NCBI GenBank assembly: GCA_948567375.1
Contig: OX419761.1
Coordinates: 59,743,089 to 59,807,088 of the forward strand
Length of the DNA stretch: 64,000 nt
Direction: 5' to 3'
Source of the DNA: Lunularia cruciata
Taxonomy: Eukaryota > Streptophyta > Marchantiopsida > Lunulariales > Lunulariaceae
The stretch's first letter is position 1. Each line of letters begins with the position of its first letter. Position numbers and translations under genes: made by a program. The notes under the pieces were generated by a model that worked only from the letters and a program-made list of their open reading frames with translations, was not told the DNA's origin and searched no databases. Of this stretch, positions 12,001 to 20,170 are shown piece by piece.

Positions 12001-12337
12001 ACCATTGGTGGGTTCTTACTACTTTCTTCCTCCAATCCACCATTAGGTTGTACTGCTCCATCCATGGTATGCCTAAAATTGCATCATAACGGGCTAACTG
12101 TATCACTCGCCACTCAATTGCTTCCTAATATTCTCCTATAGAGAGGGTTACCCGTCTAGGTAATGATTCAATCCTCTTTGTTTTCCCATTTGGTAACTCT
12201 ACTTCTTCACTTCCATCTCTCTCTAGATCAATTCCCAGTCTTATTGCAACAAAGCGAGACAAGAAATTCTCTGTTGCTCCCGGATCTATTAATACTCTCA
12301 CTTGATTACCTTCTAAGATTCCATTCATGACAATCAA
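9008..12337 (-). pseudogene. A2 pol: protease, RT, RNase H, integrase, chromodomain
   Basis: It has the same domain order and length as A1 pol, in one frame throughout. Stops fall near 12124, 11446, 11212, 10945, 10872, 10625, 10566, 9664 and 9181. Where A1 is intact they correspond to CAG, CAA, TGG, CGA or CGG codons, that is C-to-T or G-to-A changes. The stop near 9664 (after NAS[T/I]) is shared with A1. The protease DPGATENF, RT active site [10 protein letters not shown] and integrase motifs are still readable. No frameshift was found. Confidence 0.9.
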
Positions 12338-12432
12338 TTGTGAGGTTGCCTTTCTAGATCTTTGCGAATTATTCTTCTTCCTTCCCTTGCTTCTCTACTT
12401 CCTTATTGAGCCAGTAAGGCCGCGAGGTACAT

Positions 12433-13521
12433 TTACTGGTGATCTTCATTTTCCGAAGTGGTTTCCACCTCCTCCTCTTCAATGTGCCTCTCCATGTTGT
12501 TCAAAGATTGCCTATACGAAGGCCGAGGGCCTCTAGGGAAACGAGTGCGACAATTGGTAGATATGTGCCCAATACGGCCACAATTGTAACAACGGCATTG
12601 TTGTCCTCGATTCCCTTCTCCTCGTGGGACTCCATCTCTTTGTTCTTTTACCCGTCCTCACTCCCCTTGAAGCGGTCGTGCTCCTTGATCCCGGAATTGA
12701 AGGTTGCCCAATTCTATTGGTACTGGTCCACCTATGTGTGGCATTTCTGCCCGATAATGTTGAGGTGGAACTACTCCTTCACCTCCACCTAATGCTCCTG
12801 CTATTCTCAGTGCACAAGCAATGGCCTAAAATATCGTGCAAGGGTTTTGCACCATGACTTCTTGGTAAATCTACTCTTTCAACCCTCGTTTGAAATTATC
12901 GAGAGCCTCTGCTGGACTCATGTTGGTAATTGCAACTTGTAGATCTAGAAATGCCTCCACATACCCTTGTACGCTATTCTTATGTCTCAATCCCCATAGT
13001 CGGGTTTGAGCCATCTGCACAAAATCCACCGATTGGAAATTCTTCAACAATCCTTCTTGCATTGTTGTCCATGTGACCTCCCTTCTCTCGGCCAACATGG
13101 ATCGTTCCCAAGCATCATACCATGTGAGCGCTTTATCGGTCAAGTACCCACATGCAAACACGCCTGCAGCATACTCTGTGATCTCTATTCAGAACAATCA
13201 GAAATATCGATTCATTCTCGAGATCCAATTTTCCACTACTCCCATCGTACGTTGCCCCTTGTAAGGCTCAATGTTGCAGATCTTCTTCATCCGGAGTAGC
13301 AATGTGGCTTCATCATTGATAGGGTTTGTAGGCACGGGTGCCTCTCCAAGTACTTTGGTCGTAGGTATTGGGTTTTGAGACGGCTCTTCTCCTTGCATGG
13401 CTTGATCTTTCCTGAGGATCTGCACTTGACTTTGTAATGTCTACATGGTCATCTTAATCTCTCAAAATTCATTCAGCATCCCTTGCATTCCTTGCACCAG
13501 CTCTTGCAACTACGGATCCAT
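12433..13521 (-). pseudogene. A2 gag, with nonsense codons
   Basis: Same length and frame layout as A1 gag: capsid region, then CYNCGRIGHISTNC knuckle near 12550-12590. It shares with A1 the TAG after MDP and the TGA after NRYF. It has further stops of its own near 13186, 13445 and 12870. The offset between the internal gag frame and the pol start (824 nt) equals that of A1, so the -1 frame relation is a family trait. Confidence 0.86.
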
Positions 13522-13555
13522 GGTTCCTGCAACACCCAATTGCTAATTGTCTACT

Positions 13556-13759
13556 TCAATATATAGTCAATATAATCACTCCAGAAAGCGCACAAACTAT
13601 CAAAACTACCATTGGGACCTCAGAAGCTATAACTCGTTGATAATACTCCTCACCAAAATTCTTAACCACAAAATCTCTAAACATCACTTTTGGCCTCACT
13701 ACATAACGGATTTTTACTTGAGTGTTGAAAGGGAGAGGATTTGGGACATTCATATCCAT
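13556..13759 (-). CDS. Pre-gag small ORF 2 of A2 (67 aa)
   Basis: Counterpart of 1129-1332 in A1 with a few substitutions (MDMNVPNPLPFNTQVEIR-type start, NFGEEYYQRVIAS core) and no stop. Its persistence beside a heavily stopped gag and pol is notable but could be chance given its length. Confidence 0.45.
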   Translation of the reverse strand: MDMNVPNPLPFNTQVKIRYVVRPKVMFRDFVVKNFGEEYYQRVIASEVPMVVLIVCALSGVIILTIY

Positions 13760-13763
13760 ATTA

Positions 13764-13985
13764 TCATAATAGAATGTAGATTGTCAACTCCTACTCTCTG
13801 TCATATATCACCATAGGTAGAATCACCGGGTTTGGTGAGTTCATCACTCTGTCCATGAATTCCGCACCAAAGTGATAAACTAGCGATACCCTCATCTGCT
13901 CACGCTGGATGTACATAACCTTGATGTGGAATGGGTTTGAAAATGGAAAGCTAGGTGCGGGAAATTGTCCCCCTGGCGCATCCAT
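13764..13985 (-). pseudogene. Pre-gag small ORF 1 of A2, nonsense codon near the end
   Basis: It matches A1 ORF 1 from MDAPGGQF to VIYDRE. There a TAG replaces the W codon of A1 at about 13793, leaving a 64-aa product. The conserved FHIK...HFGAEF...VILPMV core is intact. Confidence 0.45.
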
Positions 13986-14118
13986 CCCATCCGCTCTCTA
14001 AAGACTTTCCCATTAATAAGTCTAGCGATTACTCTATGTTCTCCACCTCAAATAACTCAATTTCAATAGTTCATGCTATTCCAAGAGGGGTGATCCACTC
14101 CCTTGGACTAGAAAACTT

Positions 14119-14130
14119 GCTCTGATACCA
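14119..14130 (-). other. Primer binding site of A2
   Basis: The minus strand reads TGGTATCAGAGC, one base inside the 5' LTR, identical to A1. Confidence 0.92.
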
Positions 14131-14131
14131 T

Positions 14132-14873
14132 TGTAATACTCCGAGGACAAGAGAAGAGAGAAAACATAGATTGCACACTCAAACATTTGATGCCCCAAGG
14201 GAGCACTTTCTCTTTATTATATAGACAAAGAGGATCTCCTCCAAGGAAGCTCCACCATAGGATTAGGGACACAGATAGGTGACATGTCAGCAAGCTCCAC
14301 CCTTGGATTACTTACTTGGATGGGTGACCTATCTGGTCTAGGTTCTATCTGCTTGGTCAAACAAGCTTTGACCGGAGGGAATCTTTTAGAGAATCTTCCT
14401 ATAGGAATCTCATAATCACATGAGTAAGGTACCATTGGAAAGCTCTCGACGAGACAAAGCAGGGGGGGAGGGAAGGCCAACCTTTCCTTTGTTTGGGGGG
14501 GGGGATCTGCACATTTTCAAGGCCTAATTCATCCGTTTAGGCCTCCGAAATTGCCTTCAAAGATTTCAAGCATATTTCGGTTCCTACTCTATTAGTAGAA
14601 GTCCCCTTTTGGTGATAACTCTTTCTGATCTGTTTAGTCCATCATGTGTAACATCCTTCCAGATGTTACCAAACCAATTCTCACCTTTAAATCATATGTC
14701 TAGCTATTGGTTCTAAGGTTCTCAAGTCTATTTTGGTTTTTGCCCTATTAGTAGAAGTACTCTTTTGGTGATACTTCTATCTGATCTATTTTGACCATCA
14801 TGTATAACATCATTCTAGAAGTTACCAAACCAAATTTCATATCTAGATCATATGGCTAACCCTTGGTATTACA
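14132..14873 (-). repeat. 5' LTR of A2 (742 bp)
   Basis: It has TGTAATAC...GTATTACA termini and aligns with the other three A LTRs. TGGGA follows at 14874. Confidence 0.95.
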
Positions 14874-15612
14874 TGGGATGAATGTCTTGCAATTGTTGAA
14901 TTTGCATACAACAATTCCAAACAGGCAAGCACCGGATTTTCTCCCTTCTTTATCAATTTTGGCCAAGATCCGCTTGTTCCATATCCTCTTCTTGCTCCCC
15001 CTCCCTCTCAGGTTCCTCATACTTCTACATTCTTGACCACTATATCCCAATCTCTCCAACAAGCCAAATCTCACCTCCTTGTTGCTCAGAATCGCCAAAA
15101 ACAATATGCGGACCATCATCGTCGTGATCTCACCTTTGAAGTTGGTGATAAAGTCATGCTTTCCTCTAGTAACCTCCCTATCCCACTTGATACCCAAGTT
15201 TGTAAACTTGCTCCTAATTGGATAGGACCCTTTGATATCACCCACATTATCTCTCCTGTTGCTTATCAACTTGCCTTACCTTGTCAAATGCGTATCCATC
15301 ATGTCTTTCATGTTTCCAAGTTAAAACCCTTTGTTCCTAACCCTTCTTCCTTTTTCCTCTCGAGTCCAACCTCCCCCTCTTCCTATCCCTATCAATGATC
15401 ATGAGGAGTACGAAGTTGATCGTATCCTTGCGTGTCGCCATATTCAACAAAGCCATCGCCAACATACGGAGTACAAGGTCCTTTGGAAAGGGTATCCCCT
15501 TCATGATGCCACATGGGAACCTCTTTCTCACCTCCAGAATGCATAGAGGACCATCAAGGACTTTGAAGCTTTATTGGCAATGAGGACGTCACCAACTAGC
15601 GGCGGGGGAATA
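14874..15612 (+). pseudogene. B1 pol, part 2: integrase C-terminus and chromodomain, plus polypurine tract
   Basis: It continues the integrase (AYNNSKQASTGFSPFF), then the C-terminal GPF/Y-like module (VGDKVMLSSSNL, PNWIGPF, MRIHHVFHVSKLKPF). A chromodomain follows at about 15405-15540 (EEYEVDRIL ... YKVLWKGYP ... ATWEPLSHL). A frameshift lies near 15370, and a TAG at about 15544 follows the chromodomain. The G-rich tract GGCGGGGGAA at 15601-15610 directly precedes the LTR and fits the polypurine tract for plus-strand priming. The chromodomain places this family among plant chromoviruses. Confidence 0.88.
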
Positions 15613-15682
15613 TGTAACAATATGGAATTTAGAGATGAAGTTAGTCGGGCTTACGAAGTAGCAAATAAGACAAAATAGCCTA

Positions 15683-15904
15683 GAATATTCTAGAAGCATC
15701 TAAGAAGCTTCTTGGGAAGCTTCCCAACTAGTTAACTTGTGCCCTAAGTAGGTAGCTTCTAGAAGGAAGCTTCTAGAAGTTTCTAACTAGCTTAGCTTGC
15801 ACACCAAGTAGGCGGCTTCTAGAAGGAAGCTTCTTGAGAAGCTTCCTAGTTAACTTGGCTTGCACTCCAAGAAAGCGGCTCAAGGAAGCTTCTTGAGAAG
15901 CTTC
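15683..15904 (+). promoter_or_regulatory. Heat-shock-element-like pentamer array in LTR-B (B1)
   Basis: Alternating nGAAn pentamers, the binding signature of heat-shock factors, recur here. GAATATTCTAGAA at 15683-15695 has three perfect units. GAAGCTTCTAGAAGTTTC at 15766-15783 has four. GAAGCTTC pairs lie at 15704, 15716, 15826, 15838, 15885 and 15897. The array ends about 20 bp before the TATA box. The pentamers are visible directly; heat responsiveness is inferred from the known HSE consensus and from precedents such as the Arabidopsis ONSEN LTR. Confidence 0.6.
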
Positions 15905-15923
15905 AAGAGTCTTGTATGCTACC

Positions 15924-15931
15924 TATAAATA
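15924..15931 (+). promoter_or_regulatory. TATA box of LTR-B (B1)
   Basis: TATAAATA sits about 20 bp downstream of the last GAA/TTC pair. The same motif is at the equivalent position in B2 (60408-60415). Transcription would be expected to start about 30 bp downstream, near 15955-15965. Confidence 0.6.
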
Positions 15932-16099
15932 CTAAGGCCGAAGCTCATGCTAGGCATTTGGAGTTTTCCCTCATTCAAGTGTCCCAATGTGAGTTTCCAT
16001 TCTCCTATTTCTCTCCTCGGTTTTGGTCTTTTTACACCTAGCCTGGCCAAGTCAACCAGATGCTTCAACTACTTTTCATGTGCTAAATGTGTTCACTAA

Positions 16100-16690
16100 G
16101 AATTTTGTTGGAAGGTTCAGACCATAAATTAGAAGCAAGATGAAATATGAGAAACCTTTTCCAAGGTTTGACCTATCAAGATTGCAATTCATATAGGGAG
16201 AGTTTGGAAGGAGATGAGAGTGATTTGGTGGCAAAGGAGGTTGTGCATCCTTCTCAAAGCTACAAGTATGGTGGTACTTATGATACTTTGGTTGTAAGGG
16301 TTACACCATAAGTATTAGGTGCACCGGTTCTTGCAACTCTACCAAAAGATCCACTTCAAACCATCATGTAACAACTTGTAGATCTCAAGAACAATGTAGT
16401 GAAATTATGGGAGAAGAGAGAGGTGGATCAAAATATGGAGAGAGGGCCTAGGAGTTATGGAAGCTATTCATATAGAGGAGGCCAACCAACCAACAATTTC
16501 AATGATAAAAATTATTTTGGTTATGGATGAAGAGGTCACATTCAAAGGAATTATCTAAATTCTACTTACCATGGAAGAATGGATTATGAGGGAACCAACA
16601 AAGGAAAAGAGGGGGGTAGTCATATCCAAGTGTCTCCTTATCCAAACAAAGGTAAGGAGATAACATCCATAGATGTTATTGAGAGCAAGT
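16100..16690 (+). pseudogene. Possible gag-like retroelement remnant
   Basis: One plus-strand frame from about 16310 reads PVLATLPKDPLQTIM, then LVDLKNNVVKLWEKREVDQ, then a Gly/Tyr/Asn-rich tail (GSYSYRGGQPTNN) with only a few stops. Such a composition occurs in retroelement gag linkers, but I see no zinc knuckle or other diagnostic motif. It lies between the B1 LTR and partial A-type LTRs. It could be unrelated low-complexity sequence. Confidence 0.25.
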
Positions 16691-16699
16691 ATAATAAAG

Positions 16700-16940
16700 G
16701 GTGACACCTCTATAATAGAGGCTTTTCAAAATATTACCAAGCCAATTTTCACCTCTAGCTAATATGTCTAGCTATTTGTATTACAACTTCAAGCTATTTT
16801 TGACTTCTGCCCTATTAGTAGAAGTACTCTTTTGGTGACACCTCTATCTGATGTACCTAGCCCATCATACATAACATCCTTCCAAATGTTACCAAATTAA
16901 TTTTCACCTCTAGCTAATATGTCTAGCTTTTGGCATTACA
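16700..16940 (-). repeat. Two partial LTRs related to family A, back to back
   Basis: On the minus strand, 16940-16787 begins TGTAATGCC and reads through the A-type LTR start (CTAGACATATTAGCTAGAGGTG, then CACCAAAAGAGTACTTC). It breaks off and a second start (TGTAATACAAATAGC) covers 16785-16700. Both are truncated. They belong to a diverged subfamily (A') also seen at 19406 and 57172. Confidence 0.7.
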
Positions 16941-18499
16941 TTGAGTCATTATGCAATTTGAATGTTTCATTTTTATTATGAGTTTTGTATGAGAAATCTG
17001 AATGTTTTGTTTGTATTTCAAGTTTTGTACTCATATGAGATCAACTTGACCATGAGGTACTACACATTTTATCTTATAATGCAAGTACAAAGTGGAGGTA
17101 GGAATTTATATGGTCCTATTACCTCAAGAACTACAACCATGAGTAGTGTTTTACCCTTCCCTAAAGGCATGACATCACAAGAGTCTTCAAGGAACACGCT
17201 ACTTAACCTTAGAGGTTAGTGTTACTTTATGATGCTCCAAGTGTTTGGTACCTTAGCATGGTATCGTTCTTGACCTCTCCCTTAAACTTGCATACACTAA
17301 TTCCATATGAATGATTTCTCTCACTCAAGTACTTCTACTCATACATCAAGGTTCCTAACTCCCACTCAATTAAGCATGTAGTTGGTCATTCAAAGTGTGG
17401 ACTAATACACATACACCAAATCAAGAGTCTTGATGGTATAAACTTGTTTACGAAAAAAGAAGAATACACCAAATGAGCATGGCAAAAACCAGGCCTAAGC
17501 CTTTTATACACTTCCTATTTAGCCATGAAGAAATATAATGGCTACAATGTATTGGAGATCCTTTAATTACATCAACTTCTCACTAATCTTATCTTAATCT
17601 TAACATAATATTCTCTTGTAGACATGGCCCATGTGGAATGGCCACCTAACCTCTTGTGTTGTCATCTACCACTATTTTACTAGGTTTCAAGCTAACACAT
17701 GGTCCTAGTATTGTAACCTAACTAACTATGTATAAAGTATGCCTTGTGTAAAATATAGAGTGCCTTGTGCTAGGACTACGGTAACTAACTAACTTCAAAA
17801 TAATATAGTTGTTTTAGATGAGATGTTCTTACCTTCTCCCTTGCATGGATGAGCAATATGATCTCTTGCTTGTAGCAAACAACTTCTTGTACAAAGCTAG
17901 TCTACACCTCTTAGAACTTGGAGTTATTATGGCTATGCAGCTTATCAGACAACACCTTGAGTTGATCATTTGTGTAGGCCTTCCTCCAAAGCATCAATCT
18001 ATAGGACTTTAGGATCCATCACCTTTTTACATTGGAGATTTTTATTGGCAATTTGTTCCAACTGGTTGAGAAGTTATGTTGATGTGTGCCCAATCATTGC
18101 TAGTAGCCTTGTCCGTTTTTTTTAAAGATTTTCCTTGGTCATCTTGAAGTTCCTTAGCCAAATTGTGTTGTATCTTTCCTCATTGCTTGTCCACTTATTC
18201 TCTTTTGCATTTGAGGCTTGTGTTGAGGTCTTGGATACAAAGATAGGTTAACATCTTAAAATTATTTTATTATGGTTATATCATCATTGCCTTCATGCAA
18301 GCTTCATCCAGTTCAGAGTGTAGTGTCAATAATTTTTCATCTCATGATTGCAATTCATCTTCATGCTAGTTTTATTGTTAGAAGACATTGGCATCAAGTT
18401 TGTAGACCTTTGGTTTCAACCATCATAAAACAATCTTTTTTTTCTCTTGTCATAGGAGTTCATCTTGATTTTCTCCAATACCGTATCCTTCTCCTTTGA
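16941..18499. other. AT-rich stretch without recognisable genes
   Basis: Only short ORFs are present. No domain, tRNA or repeat boundary was recognised, apart from possible continuation of the decayed minus-strand ORF that is clearer further right. Confidence 0.4.
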
Positions 18500-19161
18500 A
18501 GCATTTACTTCTTCCTCAATGCACTTTTTAGCTTTGTTCAATTCATTATGAAGGAGTGCCTTCTCCTTGAAAATCATTTGGGCCAGATGTGCAAGTGTTG
18601 TATAAGCATTGTTAGGTCAATTATAGTAAGGTCAAGTTCTTGATAAAATGACATAAATTCCTCTAAGGCCTCCATAGTGAGCATCACCATGTTGACCGTG
18701 TATACCACCATCAACCATAGGAGTAAGTTGTTGTCCTATTTCAGATGATGCCATATGTTCTCCATCATGTTGTTTGTCCTTATCTATTCATCATTTTCTA
18801 GTTGTTGGCCCTTATGTTGATCCTTAGGATCCTTCTCCATCTCCTTGTGGGTTGTGGCCATATTTTCAAATGCACTTGCATCTTCTCTCTCATCTTATAG
18901 TCTACTTCTTATAGAATATTCTTCCTTCATTTTCTGCCCTTCATCTTTGGTGTGCAAATGTGATTAGTGTTCTTGCTCAATGGAACTTTGTTGGGATGAT
19001 CTGGCCTTGTTGTTGTTGGTACCTTTGATGAGATTAGCAATGTTGAATGCTTCCTTCAACCATTTTTGTGATGCAAAGAGAGGAGATTCATTGACAATTG
19101 TGGTTAGGTTTCTTGATGATTTCTTCAAGTTTGAAATAGGGAAGTCCTTTTCCTCTTCTTA

Positions 19162-19204
19162 TTCTTCTTCTTCTTCTTCTTCTTCTTCTTCTTCTTCTTC
19201 TTCT
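19162..19204. repeat. (TTC)n microsatellite
   Basis: About 14 TTC units, imperfect at the end. In the minus-strand frame of the decayed acidic ORF it encodes poly-glutamate. Confidence 0.9.
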
Positions 19205-19405
19205 TTCTCTTCTAAATCTTCCTCTTCCACCATTGTCTTCTCCTTTTCTATAGATATTCCTATGTCACAAATTTTTGTTGTTTGGAATGACTAATCTTCA
19301 ACATTTTGATCTCCTACATTCATCTCATCATCCATTCCTAGCAATAAAATATGAGTGAATGAGTTATCATTATCCAACCTTGCATTATAGTCTAAAATAA
19401 TTTAA

Positions 19406-19996
19406 TGTTCCAAGGAGGACAAGAGAACCCCCAAGAGAAACACAAGAGAAATATAAAGCTTCATCCCTCAATACTTTGATGCCCCAAAGGAGCACCTTGT
19501 CTTTATTATATAGCAAAGAAGATCCACTCAAAAGGAGCTCCGTCCTTGGATCAAATACATGGATTAATGACATGTTATTGAGCTCCACCCTTAGATTAGT
19601 TGCTTGGATTGGTGATATGTCAATCCTTGTCCTATATATTTGGTCAAACAAGTTTGATCTAGGATAATCTCTTGGGAATATTCTTGTAGGAAGATTAGAA
19701 CAACAAAGGTAAGGTATCATTGGAAAGCTCTTGACAAGATAAACAAGGGAGAGAAGGTTACAACACTTCTTCTTAAAAAGGGAGAAATTTTTTCATTTTT
19801 TAGGTCTAATTTATTTGTTTGGGCCTCCAAAATTGACTAAAGTTTTAAGGTTATTTTTGGCCTTTGCCTTATTAGTAGAAGTACTCTTTTGGTGACACCT
19901 CTATCTAATCTATTTAGACCGTCATAAATAGCATCCTTCCAAATATTACCAAGCCAATTTCCACCTATAAATATATGTCTAGCTAATGGTATTACA
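19406..19996 (-). repeat. Solo-like LTR, diverged A' subfamily
   Basis: On the minus strand it starts TGTAATACC and ends GGAACA. It shares with LTR-A the landmarks CTAGACATA, CACCAAAAGAGTACTTC, GGCTCCTTTTTGA-type LTR body and a TATATAATAAAG-like motif. At about 591 bp it is shorter than LTR-A. The 5-bp flanks (TTTAA, AGTAG) do not match, so the duplication has been lost or the LTR is not a simple solo. It splits the acidic ORF. Confidence 0.7.
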
Positions 19997-20170
19997 AGTA
20001 GCCTCTATCTTGTTAGATACCATTTGTGCTATGAAATGGCATGCTTCATCCACTATATCATTTTTTCCTTCATGTTCCTCATTTTCTCTTCTACTTCCAT
20101 TTTCTTTTGAGGATACCTTTATTGAGTGAGATTTTTTCCACTTCTTTTAGACTTTAACCTTGGATCTTAG

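Larger units (their letters stand above)
8257..14873 (-). mobile_element. Chromovirus A2 (Ty3/gypsy), complete, inverted relative to A1, inserted in B1
   Basis: It reads on the minus strand. The 5' LTR is 14132-14873, the PBS is 14119-14130 (reverse complement), gag is 12433-13521, pol is 9008-12337 and the 3' LTR is 8257-8994. Gag (1089 bp) and pol (3330 bp) have exactly the lengths found in A1, so the two copies differ by substitutions and small non-coding indels. It is flanked by TGG(T/G)A. It sits in the integrase region of B1, 1.6 kb from A1. Confidence 0.95.
1..16036 (+). mobile_element. Host chromovirus B1 (Ty3/gypsy), 5'-truncated by window edge, interrupted by A1 and A2
   Basis: Pieces at 1-17, 6634-8256 and 14874-16036 read as one gypsy polyprotein once the two A insertions are skipped. 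Bases 1-17 end in the codons just before the RT active site, and 6634 resumes with VVVFLDDILIYS. Position 8256 ends in integrase (VNVHHTSW) and 14874 resumes with DECLAIVEFAYNN. The order is RT, RNase H, integrase, chromodomain, 3' LTR. It is the same family as the copy entering at 60109, which is nearly collinear from the RT active site to the RNase H linker. Gag, protease and the 5' LTR would lie upstream of the window. Confidence 0.9.
15613..16036 (+). repeat. 3' LTR of B1 (LTR-B, about 424 bp)
   Basis: It begins TGTAACAATATGGA and ends TTTTTACA, with TG...CA termini. It aligns along its length with the 5' LTR of B2 at 60109-60519. It holds an unusual density of AGAAGCTTCT-type palindromes followed by a TATA box. 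The start is fixed by the purine tract and the end by comparison with B2, where the primer binding site follows directly. No target duplication can be tested because the 5' end lies outside the window. Confidence 0.9.
18500..20170 (-). pseudogene. Decayed acidic ORF (unknown), interrupted by an A'-type LTR
   Basis: Read on the minus strand, one can follow SSKENGSREENEEHEGK and ACHFIAQMVSNKIEAT up to the LTR at 19996. Beyond the LTR come LDYNARLDNDNSFTHILLLG, MDDEMNVGDQNVED, a poly-Glu tract, then NLTTIVNESPLFASQKWLKE and EKDPKDQHKGQQLEND. There are about seven stops in 290 codons in that frame, fewer than expected for such AT-rich DNA. The protein is acidic and probably coiled-coil. No family is recognised; a retroelement protein or a dead host gene are both possible. 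Confidence 0.35.

Noticed and set aside
19162..19204. CRISPR-like or other regular array
   Set aside because: It is a plain TTC microsatellite with no spacers, and the genome is eukaryotic.
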